Part shown: positions 1 to 7,900 of the stretch, piece after piece
How positions within the stretch are numbered: the stretch's first letter is position 1
How the letters are laid out: every line of letters starts with the position of its first letter
Notes under the pieces: generated by a model
What the model saw: the letters and a program-made list of their open reading frames with translations, nothing else
Database searches by the model: none
What the model was told of the DNA's origin: nothing
Program-made: the position numbers and the translations under genes
Assembly: GCA_028823435.1 (NCBI GenBank)
Contig: JAPKBK010000068.1
Coordinates: 1 to 8,630 of the forward strand
Direction of reading: 5' to 3'
DNA from: Flavobacteriales bacterium
GTDB taxonomy: Bacteria > Bacteroidota > Bacteroidia > Flavobacteriales_D > Sanyastnellaceae
Length of the DNA stretch: 8,630 nt

Positions 1-609
1 GGTGCAAACCTCATGTTCTACCAATACCTCGCGCAAGAGGGCTACATCGTTGCTTCAGTTGACCCACGCGGCACGCCACTTCGCGGCCGCAAATTTGAGC
101 ACAGTACTTACAAAGAACTGGGCAAGCTGGAGACGGAAGATTTCATTGATTTTGCTGAATACCTCGGCGCACAATCCTATGTCGACGCCGAAAGAATTGG
201 CATTCAGGGATGGAGCTACGGAGGGTTCATGACACTTCTTTGCATGACGAAAGGCGCAGATGTTTACAGCGCAGGTATTTCTGTCGCTCCTGTCACAAAC
301 TGGAAGTACTACGACACCATTTACACGGAGCGTTTTATGCAAACACCACAGGAAAACGAATCAGGTTACGAAGAGAACAGTCCAGTCAACCATGCTGAGA
401 AGCTGGAAGGCGCACTTCTGCTCGTTCACGGCTCAGGAGATGACAACGTCCACTTCCAAAACTCTATGGAGATGGTGAATGCTTTAATCGCCGCTGACAA
501 GGACTTTGATTTCTTTGCGTATCCCGATCGCAACCACGGCATTTATGGTGGGAATACGAGACTGCATCTTTTCGATATGATGATGGATTTCGTCAAGGAG
601 AACTTCTAA
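1..609 (+). CDS. Dipeptidyl-peptidase IV (S9B serine peptidase), C-terminal catalytic part
   Basis: The reading frame is open from base 1, so this is the 3' part of a longer gene (202 codons visible); the Met at base 13 is internal. The visible part is the alpha/beta-hydrolase domain. The catalytic triad can be read: Ser in GWSYGG (codon 214-216), Asp as the first D of GSGDDNVHF (439-441), His in DRNHGI (535-537). Aligned from memory with human DPP4, the residues equivalent to Tyr631, Val656, Trp659, Tyr662, Tyr666 and Asn710 are all kept (Val 292-294, Trp 301-303, Tyr 310-312, Tyr 322-324, Asn 445-447), which favours true DPP-IV over the related prolyl tripeptidyl peptidase. Such enzymes remove X-Pro or X-Ala dipeptides and in Bacteroidota are usually exported. 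The N-terminal propeller with the double-Glu motif, and any signal peptide, lie outside the window. A convergent peptide transporter follows. Confidence 0.93.
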   Translation, partial: GANLMFYQYLAQEGYIVASVDPRGTPLRGRKFEHSTYKELGKLETEDFIDFAEYLGAQSYVDAERIGIQGWSYGGFMTLLCMTKGADVYSAGISVAPVTNWKYYDTIYTERFMQTPQENESGYEENSPVNHAEKLEGALLLVHGSGDDNVHFQNSMEMVNALIAADKDFDFFAYPDRNHGIYGGNTRLHLFDMMMDFVKENF

Positions 610-638
610 AGCGTTCCGCAACAAGTTTATGAAAACGA

Positions 639-680
639 AATCGGGGTGACTCTGCAATTGCAAAGTCACCCCGATTCTTT
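639..680. terminator. Bidirectional intrinsic terminator between the peptidase and the POT transporter
   Basis: Perfect 13-base arms, AATCGGGGTGACT (639-651) and AGTCACCCCGATT (664-676), enclose a 12-base centre. An A-rich run (GAAAACGAAA, 631-640) lies on the left and a T-rich run (CTTTGTTT, 677-684) on the right, so the hairpin can terminate both convergent genes. The centre contains the perfect palindrome TGCAATTGCA (653-662), so the stem could extend past a single C/A mismatch. Confidence 0.85.
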
Positions 681-694
681 GTTTCAGATGTTCT

Positions 695-2044
695 TTAGTT
701 CACTACGGCTTCTTCATCCTCAACACCGTGAGTCAATGCCTCAAGCTTGGGCCTTAGCATTAATACGATGACACCTATGCCTACACTTGTTACAGCAATC
801 CCTGTAAATATTGTCGAAGCGCCTAAACTTGAAGACCACTCTCCCAAGAGGCCCGCAAGCTTGCTACCAAATCCTGTCATCGCAAAGTAGATGCCCATCA
901 TGATGGAAGCGTACTTCACAGGCGCAAGCTTGGTCACAAATGACAATGCTACAGGAGATAAGCATAGCTCACCGATCGTATGGAACAGGTATGCAAAGAC
1001 CAACCAGTACATAGCTGAACTTCCAGTCGCTTCATACTGCGCAGTCGCTCCAGTCATAAAGAAGAAGCCCACCCCCATAATGATTAATCCCACAATCATC
1101 TTAAATAGAGACGTGGAAACCTTTCCCTTTAGCTTTCTATTCGCCCAAAACAAAGCAACTGACGTTCCGAAGAAGATAATAAACATGGCATTGATCGACT
1201 GGAACCATGAGGCAGGCACTTGCCAATCACCTAAAAATCTGTCCGTATTCTCCATGGTATAGATATTCATCAAACCTCCGGCCTGCTCAAAAGCTCCCCA
1301 GAAGACAATGACCAAAAGGAATGAAATCAAAAGAACAATGACCCTGTCCTTCTCAACCTTGGTAAGTGGCGCTTTCATGACCTCTTGAGTGCCCTTCGAG
1401 TCGCCTAAATAGTTGCCCACTTGACTGAGGTACTTCAGACCAAACGCATACTGCAAAACACCTAATCCCATACCAATTCCAGCGAGACCGAATCCATAAT
1501 GCCATCCATAAACCTCACCTACATATCCGACGACCAAACTCGAAATAAACGCACCGACATTAATCCCTATGTAGAAGATTGTAAATCCTTTATCTCTCCT
1601 GATATCGCCTTGCTTATACAATCCGCCGACCATCGTTGAGATGTTTGGCTTTAACATACCTACGCCCAATACAATGAAGACCAGACCTGTGTAGAAAGCC
1701 CACATTTGCTCAATCGCAAGTGTACTGTGACCTATTAAAAGGAGGACGCCACCGATGAGTACGGACTTCTTTTGGCCTAAAAATTTATCAGCAATATATC
1801 CGCCAGGCACTGACATGACGTATACCATCATCGTGTACCAACCGTAAAGCGCAAGCGCGTCACCATCAGACCAACCTAATCCAGGGTTCGTTTCTTTGAC
1901 TTCCGTAATCAAGTATAACACGAGGATCGCACGCATTCCATAGTATGAAAAACGCTCCCACATTTCCGTGAAAAACAAAACGTAAAGCCCTACTGGGTGG
2001 CCAAATAATTCTTTTTGGTGGGCCGGGATTGAAGTTGAAGACAT
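695..2044 (-). CDS. Proton-dependent oligopeptide transporter (POT/PTR2 family), compact 12-TM form
   Basis: Predicted inner-membrane H+-coupled di-/tripeptide importer of 449 residues. Family motifs are clear: ExxERF (E27, E30, R31, F32) followed by SYYG in TM1; the PTR signature around GGYIADKFLG (81-90); K132 in the TM4 KPN motif; FYIGINVGAF around 157-166; E253 in the TM7 FEQ motif; E359 in the TM10 GEL..SPV motif. These are the residues known in the family for proton coupling and peptide binding. I count about 12 membrane segments: TM6 (near 184-203) is followed by only about 30 polar residues before TM7 (near 233-256), so the extra HA/HB helix pair of many bacterial POTs seems absent. 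I chose the ATG at 2042-2044, preceded by an A-rich leader; an in-frame TTG at 2075-2077 would add 11 unlikely residues (YFAQNYKLKI). The gene converges on the peptidase and diverges from the thioredoxin gene. Peptide rather than nitrate or other POT substrates is inferred. Confidence 0.93.
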   Translation of the reverse strand: MSSTSIPAHQKELFGHPVGLYVLFFTEMWERFSYYGMRAILVLYLITEVKETNPGLGWSDGDALALYGWYTMMVYVMSVPGGYIADKFLGQKKSVLIGGVLLLIGHSTLAIEQMWAFYTGLVFIVLGVGMLKPNISTMVGGLYKQGDIRRDKGFTIFYIGINVGAFISSLVVGYVGEVYGWHYGFGLAGIGMGLGVLQYAFGLKYLSQVGNYLGDSKGTQEVMKAPLTKVEKDRVIVLLISFLLVIVFWGAFEQAGGLMNIYTMENTDRFLGDWQVPASWFQSINAMFIIFFGTSVALFWANRKLKGKVSTSLFKMIVGLIIMGVGFFFMTGATAQYEATGSSAMYWLVFAYLFHTIGELCLSPVALSFVTKLAPVKYASIMMGIYFAMTGFGSKLAGLLGEWSSSLGASTIFTGIAVTSVGIGVIVLMLRPKLEALTHGVEDEEAVVN

Positions 2045-2147
2045 GATTTTTAATTTATAATTCTGTGCAAAATACAACTATGGCAGTAATTAACATCTTC
2101 CATCTTTTTTATTTTGTAAATTGCAACCACATATAAAATAAAAAACA
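2045..2147. promoter_or_regulatory. Divergent intergenic region for the POT transporter and thioredoxin-like gene
   Basis: This AT-rich 103-base spacer must hold the promoter of the transporter on the minus strand and probably that of the thioredoxin-like gene on the plus strand. TATTTTG strings occur on both strands (plus strand 2110-2116; minus strand about 2069-2075), close to the Bacteroidota -7 element TAnnTTTG but one base short. I see no TTG at the expected distance upstream, so exact promoters cannot be assigned. Both starts have A-rich leaders and no clear Shine-Dalgarno sequence, as is usual in this phylum. Confidence 0.35.
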
Positions 2148-2702
2148 ATGCGCCTTTTTATTGCTGCAATCGTCCTGGTTTGGTCTTCTAACTTAGAATT
2201 AAACGCTCAGGATTCTAAAATACATTGGATGTCTGTGGAAGAGGTGACTGAAGCACTTAAAGCGGACCCCCGCCCCATCATGATGGATGTGTACACTGCA
2301 TGGTGTGGCCCGTGTAAAATGATGATGGCAAACACCTTTACGAATCAGAACTTGATCGCATACGTGAATAAAAACTTCTATGCTGTAAAATTTGATGCTG
2401 AAAGTCCCACCCCTGTAACATATAAAGGGCAGGTTTACAGCAATCCGACCTATGACCCAAACAAACGCGGTCGCAACGGCGTCCATGAACTGTCGAGAAT
2501 GCTCGGAGTAAATGCATACCCCACGATCGTCTATTTCAATGAGGAATTTGACGTGATCACGCCTATTTCAGGATACAAACAACCGCAACAGCTCCAAGTC
2601 CTTTTGACTTTCTTCAACGACGTGTATTCCATTGACATGCCTTCTGAAAAGATGCAACCTCTCTGGGATAAACATAGCGCAACTTTTGAAGGCACTTGGT
2701 AA
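2148..2702 (+). CDS. Exported thioredoxin-fold protein with WCGPC active site
   Basis: A 184-residue protein. An N-terminal signal peptide is likely (hydrophobic run 3-13, cleavage plausible after LNA at residue 20), placing the protein in the periplasm or on an envelope surface. The thioredoxin active site WCGPCK lies at 52-57 (C53, C56), preceded by the MMDVYTA strand, and the cis-proline is P125 in AYPTIVYF. Between the two, residues about 84-115 form a longer Asn/Pro/Gly-rich insertion than in a minimal thioredoxin; similar insertions are, from memory, common in Bacteroidota thioredoxin-fold proteins. The intact CxxC pair and cis-Pro suggest an active thiol-disulfide oxidoreductase; the direction (reduction or oxidation) and partner cannot be told. 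No DsbD-like or cytochrome maturation gene is adjacent. It has no obvious terminator before the gltA promoter. Confidence 0.85.
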   Translation: MRLFIAAIVLVWSSNLELNAQDSKIHWMSVEEVTEALKADPRPIMMDVYTAWCGPCKMMMANTFTNQNLIAYVNKNFYAVKFDAESPTPVTYKGQVYSNPTYDPNKRGRNGVHELSRMLGVNAYPTIVYFNEEFDVITPISGYKQPQQLQVLLTFFNDVYSIDMPSEKMQPLWDKHSATFEGTW

Positions 2703-2723
2703 TATTAGAGGCGATTCAGGCAA

Positions 2724-2755
2724 TTGCTTTTATCGTATTGATTGCGTTATATTTG
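2724..2755 (+). promoter_or_regulatory. Bacteroidota-type promoter for gltA
   Basis: TATATTTG (2748-2755) matches the -7 consensus TAnnTTTG exactly, and TTG (2724-2726) lies 21 bases upstream, within the range known for the Bacteroidota primary sigma factor. Transcription would begin around 2760-2764, giving a leader of roughly 50 bases before the gltA ATG at 2812. The leader ends in an A-rich stretch (ATAAAAAATTGAACGAAA) without a Shine-Dalgarno motif. The start point is inferred. Confidence 0.7.
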
Positions 2756-2811
2756 TATCCCGCTTTTTCAAGAGGGAATGGACCGACACCTGCATAAAAA
2801 ATTGAACGAAA

Positions 2812-4101
2812 ATGAGTGAGACAGCAAAACTAATCCTTAACGGACAGGAAATCGATTTGCCAGTTATTACTGGCTCTGAGAACGAAAAAGCAATCGACAT
2901 TAGCAAGCTGAGAAGTACAACTGGATACATCACTCTCGATCCTGGATTTAAAAATACCGGATCAACTCAAAGTGCAATAACCTATTTGGATGGCGAGAAT
3001 GGGATCCTTCGATACAGAGGGTTCAGCATTGAGGAATTGGCTGAAAACGCGACATTCTTAGAGGTGGCATACTTGCTCATTTATGGCGACCTGCCGAATA
3101 CTGAGGAGCTTGCCTACTTCGATGAGTCAATCACGCATCACACCCTCGTACATGAGAACATGAAACGGTTCTTCGATGCGTTCCCACAAGGCGCTCATCC
3201 GATGGGAATGCTTAGCTCTATGATTGCGAGTCTCTCGACATTCTATCCAGAATCACAGGCCTCAAATCGTTCTGTTACTGACATTGAAAAGACAATACAT
3301 CGTCTTATCGCTAAGCTGCCTACACTCGCTGCACAGGCTTACAAGCACAACAAGGGGCTTCCTGTAATGTATCCTCGCAATGACCAGAGTTATTGCGGGA
3401 ACTTCCTACAAATGATGTTTGGCTTGCCGACTGAGGACTATGAGGTAAACGCAGTTGTCGAGCGCGCGCTTAACAAACTGCTTATCCTTCACGCTGACCA
3501 CGAACAGAACTGTTCAACTGCGACAGTGCGGGTCGTAGGATCTTCACAAGCAAACCTATACAGCTCTGTCTCTGCGGGTATCGCAGCACTTTGGGGACCA
3601 CTTCACGGTGGCGCAAACCAAGCTGTCATCGAAATGCTTGAAACCATCCGAAAAGATGGTGGAGGTCTGGAGAAGTGGATTGCCAAAGCAAAAGACAAGA
3701 ACGACAGCTTCAGACTTATGGGATTCGGCCATCGGGTGTACAAGAATTTTGATCCTCGAGCGACCATTATTAAAGTGGCAGCCGACGAAGTCCTTGAAGC
3801 GCTCGGAGTCAATGACCCGATTCTAGATATCGCAAAGGAATTAGAGCAAGTTGCGCTAAGTGATGAGTACTTCATTCAACGTGGTCTATACCCGAACGTC
3901 GATTTCTACAGTGGCATTATCTACCGTGCTTTAGGCATCCCGACAGACATGTTCACTGTGATGTTTGCACTGGGCCGTCTTCCTGGATGGATCGGTCAAT
4001 GGAAAGAGATGACTGAACAGTCTGAACCTATTGGTCGTCCAAGACAAGTATACACTGGAGCCACGTCTCGACCATACGTGTCACTTACTGACAGAGGGTA
4101 A
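2812..4101 (+). CDS. gltA: Citrate synthase, type I (hexameric bacterial form)
   Basis: Condenses oxaloacetate and acetyl-CoA to citrate at the entry of the TCA cycle, in the cytoplasm. At 429 residues it matches the Gram-negative type I enzyme (E. coli 427). Catalytic and substrate residues are present: H230 and E231 in LHADHEQN, H265 in GPLHGGAN, H307 in FGHRVYKNFDPRA and D364 in PNVDFYSG. Long stretches such as AKDKNDSFRLMGFGHRVYKN resemble E. coli GltA closely. Of the E. coli NADH allosteric residues I could align from memory, Tyr145, Arg163 and Lys167 appear conserved (Y145, R164, K168), but the Cys206 position is Thr (T207), so NADH regulation is uncertain. A clear promoter lies upstream. 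The stop TAA overlaps the ATG of the next gene by one base (TAATG), indicating translational coupling. Confidence 0.97.
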   Translation: MSETAKLILNGQEIDLPVITGSENEKAIDISKLRSTTGYITLDPGFKNTGSTQSAITYLDGENGILRYRGFSIEELAENATFLEVAYLLIYGDLPNTEELAYFDESITHHTLVHENMKRFFDAFPQGAHPMGMLSSMIASLSTFYPESQASNRSVTDIEKTIHRLIAKLPTLAAQAYKHNKGLPVMYPRNDQSYCGNFLQMMFGLPTEDYEVNAVVERALNKLLILHADHEQNCSTATVRVVGSSQANLYSSVSAGIAALWGPLHGGANQAVIEMLETIRKDGGGLEKWIAKAKDKNDSFRLMGFGHRVYKNFDPRATIIKVAADEVLEALGVNDPILDIAKELEQVALSDEYFIQRGLYPNVDFYSGIIYRALGIPTDMFTVMFALGRLPGWIGQWKEMTEQSEPIGRPRQVYTGATSRPYVSLTDRG

Positions 4102-4103
4102 TG
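4099..4103 (+). promoter_or_regulatory. TAATG stop-start overlap coupling gltA to the hydratase-like gene
   Basis: The last base of the gltA stop TAA is the first base of the next ATG. Upstream GAGGG (4094-4098) is too close to the ATG for a normal Shine-Dalgarno site, so re-initiation by ribosomes finishing gltA is the likely way the second gene is translated. Confidence 0.75.
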
Positions 4104-4853
4104 GAGGGCTTTGTGAACGCTGAGGTCGCAGATGGAATTTGTACCGTTACATTTTTTCATCCAGCCTCAAATAGTCTGCCTGGATTCATTCTCTCAAAAC
4201 TTGCAAAAACAATCCATGCTGCAGGAGTAGATTCAGACACGCGCGTCATCGTCCTTCAATCGTCTGGAGACAGAGCCTTTTGTGCTGGCGCCAGTTTTGA
4301 TGAGCTGTTGGCACTTAAAAATGAAACTGAGGGACTTGAATTTTTCAGCGGTTTTGCAAATGTCATCAATGCGATACGCACGTGCCCCAAATTTGTAATC
4401 GGAAGGGTTCAAGGAAAGGCTGTAGGTGGCGGCGTAGGATTGGCCGCGGCAGTAGATCATTGTTTTGCAACCAAACACGCATCTGTCAAGCTCTCTGAGC
4501 TTGCGATAGGAATAGGACCATTCGTAGTCGGACCCGCAGTAGAACGCAAGTTGGGGACTTCAGGGTTTTCTCAACTTTCCATAGATGCGACATCTTGGAA
4601 AACAGCTTCGTGGGCTGCTCAATATGGACTGTACGCTGACGTTTTTGAAAACACTGAAGAAATGGACGGCGCAGTCAACCGTTTGGCAACCCAACTTGCG
4701 TCTAGCTCACCAGAAGCGATGAAAGAATTGAAAAAAGTGCTTTGGAAAGACACCGATGACTGGGATGACAAATTGAAAGCATTGGCTCAAGTTTCAGGCC
4801 GACTCATTCTGGGAGACTTCTCGAAAGACGCCATCAATTCGTTTAAGAAGTAA
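4101..4853 (+). CDS. Enoyl-CoA hydratase/isomerase (crotonase) family protein with altered active site
   Basis: A 250-residue crotonase-fold protein, normal length for the family. The start is the ATG overlapping the gltA stop. The CoA/oxyanion-hole region is recognisable: FCAGASFDEL (60-69) and the GGG of AVGGGVGLA (107-115). Aligned with rat enoyl-CoA hydratase, the second catalytic glutamate (Glu164) is kept as E133 in LSELAIG, but the first (Glu144) is G113: the two sites are exactly 20 residues apart, as in the reference. Members with one glutamate can be isomerases, or hydratases and lyases of other acyl-CoAs, so a classical beta-oxidation hydratase role should not be assumed. Glycine here also occurs, from memory, in methylglutaconyl-CoA hydratase-like proteins of Bacteroidota. 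Coupling to gltA suggests acyl-CoA metabolism feeding acetyl-CoA; that is inference. A strong terminator ends the two-gene unit. Confidence 0.88.
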   Translation: MEGFVNAEVADGICTVTFFHPASNSLPGFILSKLAKTIHAAGVDSDTRVIVLQSSGDRAFCAGASFDELLALKNETEGLEFFSGFANVINAIRTCPKFVIGRVQGKAVGGGVGLAAAVDHCFATKHASVKLSELAIGIGPFVVGPAVERKLGTSGFSQLSIDATSWKTASWAAQYGLYADVFENTEEMDGAVNRLATQLASSSPEAMKELKKVLWKDTDDWDDKLKALAQVSGRLILGDFSKDAINSFKK

Positions 4854-4870
4854 CACGAACACTTTGAAAT

Positions 4871-4907
4871 AAAAAAAAGCCCAGCGTGTGAAACGCTGGG
4901 CTTTTTT
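4871..4907. terminator. Bidirectional intrinsic terminator between the gltA operon and the large secreted protein
   Basis: Eight A (4871-4878), stem arm GCCCAGCGT (4879-4887), loop GTGAA, arm ACGCTGGGC (4893-4901), six T (4902-4907). The stem is perfect and GC-rich, with the A-run and T-run pairing on the outside, so it works as a rho-independent terminator for both convergent genes. It lies 17 bases past the hydratase stop and about 19 bases past the stop of the minus-strand gene. Confidence 0.93.
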
Positions 4908-4926
4908 CATATCAGAGTTTTGTTGT

Positions 4927-7900
4927 TTATCTCTGAATAATCAAAGGCAACACGCCTCCGCGATTCCCTGAGTGAAGACGAACACTATAAAGCCCAGATG
5001 ACAAATCTGCCACTGGAACATGAATGCTGATCTCTCCGGACGCAATGCGCTTTTCAATGACGACGCGACCACTCATGTCATGGATCAGAAGTATGGCATC
5101 TTGGGTGACATTGTCAAATTGAATCACAACATGTTCATTCGCAGGATTTGGCATCATTGAAAATGATATTAAATCCAGTTCAAAAACACCGACGACTTCG
5201 TCAACTTCAATCCCAGGATAAGAAGCCACACATCCATTGTCATCAGTAACCGTCAAAGTGTAAACGCCTCCAGGAAGGTCAGACAAATCTTCAGTATCAC
5301 CTATTAAGTCTCCGTTTTCATTCACCCACACAAAAACGAAATCTGGCACACCGCCAGCAACAGAAACATCAATGCTCCCGTTATTCAAATCGGTCGTACT
5401 GTTCTCTATACTTTCAAGCGTAACAGAAAGAAGTTCAGGCTCTGAAACAGACACAAGCATGTCGACAGAACATCCATTTGAATCCATGAGCGCAGCATCA
5501 TAGTCTCCAGCTGTGAGGTCTATATATTCAGAATCAGCAGAGAATTCACTTCCATCAAAAGAATAGCTATACTCACCTTCCCCGCCTAGCCCATTGAGCT
5601 CAACTTCTCCAGTATTGCCTTCATAACAAAGAACATCTGAAACCAGTGCCTCTAGGATCAATTCGTCAGGACTTGATACCAGAACAGACACTTCATCAGA
5701 GACGCAGCCATTTCCATCAACGCCATATGCAACATAGTCGCCGGGAGAGACATCCAAGTACTGGCCTAGATCAGTCTCAAGATTGTTGAAATAATACGTT
5801 GCATTCTCTGTATTGCCCACAGAGAAAACAAGAGAAACTTCGCCGTCATCATACCCGAAACAAGAGACATCTGTCGCACTCGAACTTAGAACAACTGCTT
5901 CAGGTTCAGAGATGACGATGTTTGATATCGCTTGACATGTCGGACCATCAAAGACAGTAATGGTATAATCTCCAGCGGGCAACCCTGAAACGACAGGACC
6001 ATCCACATTCTCACCGTTCAGCTCATAAAACAGGATAACATTGTTCGCATTCTCCGTCACAATCTCAAGCGTTGCAGAGGAGTCACCTTGACATACAATC
6101 GTTTCTAACTCAAGAATTGAAACAAGCAGGTCACAAAACACACAACTTCCGTCGTCTTCAGTCGCAAAAACATCGTAATTCGATGCAGAAGATTCCGTAC
6201 ATCCGTAGATCTCAAATTCATCACAGACGCCATCTAAATCAATGTCATTTATACAGTTACCCAGACAGTCATAAAACATCTCAGGGTATACACAAAGCGC
6301 ATTTGGTATCGTAGCCTCTGAATCAAAATTACAAGCGGCGGCATCCATACATCCCGCACATGTCGCATATTCACACGACGTATCATCAATGCTCGCAAGC
6401 AAATCGTAATTACATGCTGAAGCATCAGTACATCCAGCACAACTTGTAAACTCACACGTTTCGTTATCTACGGTAGCTTCTGCATCAAAATTACACGCTG
6501 ATAAATCTGTACACCCAGGAATAACACACTCCATTATAAGTTCAAATGTACCCGTCTCTGCAAAAGCGCCACAGACCATCACCAAATAACTGACGCCCAA
6601 TTCAGAATCAAATTCTAAAGTTGAAGCAAAGGCTATATCAATGCATAAATCATCGTAGAAAGGCTCACTTTGGTCATCATTGCCCGCCACACAAGCAAGC
6701 GCTCCGCAACCGCCTTCATAGACGCTTACATAAGTATCAAAAGTTGTGAGGGCTGAACACGTCGTTAATGTAATCAGATCACCTGTGCCTTCAAATGCAA
6801 ACCAAAGCCCCCCTGAAGGACCGGGAACAGGACTCGACGCACAACTAGGGACATCATCGACCTCAACACACTCTTCGTTGTTTCCGATTACTGAACTGCC
6901 GCATTGAATCTCAAATGCACCTCCACAGAAGTCATTTTCCTGATCGCCACCACAAAAGCCATCATCTTCAGTGGCTTCAGGGTTGAAATTACAGGCCAGG
7001 GGATCTGTACAACCTTCTATTTCGAACTCATCACACACACCATCCCCGTCTGCGTCGTTCAGACAATCGCCATCACAGTTATAAAACTCAAATCCATAAA
7101 AACAGCTTCCATCCTCCTCAGTATAAAAGGGTGCGTAGTTACACGCTTCTGAGTCTGTACATCCATAGAGCTCGAAGGGATTACAAACCCCATCGCCATC
7201 ATCATCATCTAAACAAACTCCCAAACAATCATACCCCGGATCAGCATATTCACAAGAGCCATCATCGAAATCAAAATCCGCTGAATAATTACACGCAAGC
7301 TCATCCGTACATCCACATGTGAGTGCTTCCGTGCCCGTCAAACCTTCAAATGACAACCCTACACGAGAAAGGTCATTTTGATCTCCATAATTAAAAAACT
7401 GGGCGTTTAACGTCCCTGCGATATCCCCATCCGTGGTGATTTGGGCGATTAATATCCTTTGATTCTCATCTGGATAAGCATTGTCTGTCCCTACAACAGC
7501 TAGGACAAACCAAGCACCACCTATAGAATCATCAATGTCCAGATCTCCTCCCGCTTCGAACTGAGAGACCCAAGAAAAGTTTGTGCTTTCGATATACTGT
7601 GGGTTGGACTCATTTGGCCCAGCTCCCTCGTCCAGACCTACAGTAACCCAACTGTCATACTCCAGTTCGGGGAAGGCCGAATAAAAGACTGGATTTATAT
7701 TAGAACCCAGTACTGAACCTACATCACTCTGAAAGAAACTTGTCGTTGACGTAATATTCAGTGGACTCAAATCATCCCCAGAAATTGCAGACAAGAAGTC
7801 ATCCGGATGTGGCGTGGTGACATATAGTCTATAGGTTGTGTGACCTGCCAACACACCCTCAGTATGTTCCATCACAACATCAACTTCGAGACCGTATCCT

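Noticed and set aside
894..907. 14-base string CCCATCATGATGGA, containing a 12-base palindrome, repeated at 2274-2287
   Set aside because: In each gene it simply encodes Ile-Met-Met (on opposite strands) in unrelated proteins; two copies inside coding sequence are best explained by chance codon use.
891..1262. 123-codon open frame on the plus strand inside the POT gene
   Set aside because: Antisense to a clearly coding, motif-complete transporter; no family resemblance.
2045..2077. N-terminal extension of the POT transporter from TTG at 2075-2077
   Set aside because: The extension is not typical of the family, and the ATG at 2042-2044 gives the expected short polar N-terminus before TM1 with an A-rich leader.
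4101..4853. Reading the hydratase-like gene as a pseudogene because of the lost Glu
   Set aside because: The frame is intact, length is normal, the CoA/oxyanion region and second Glu are kept, and it is coupled to gltA, so it is more likely a functional variant.
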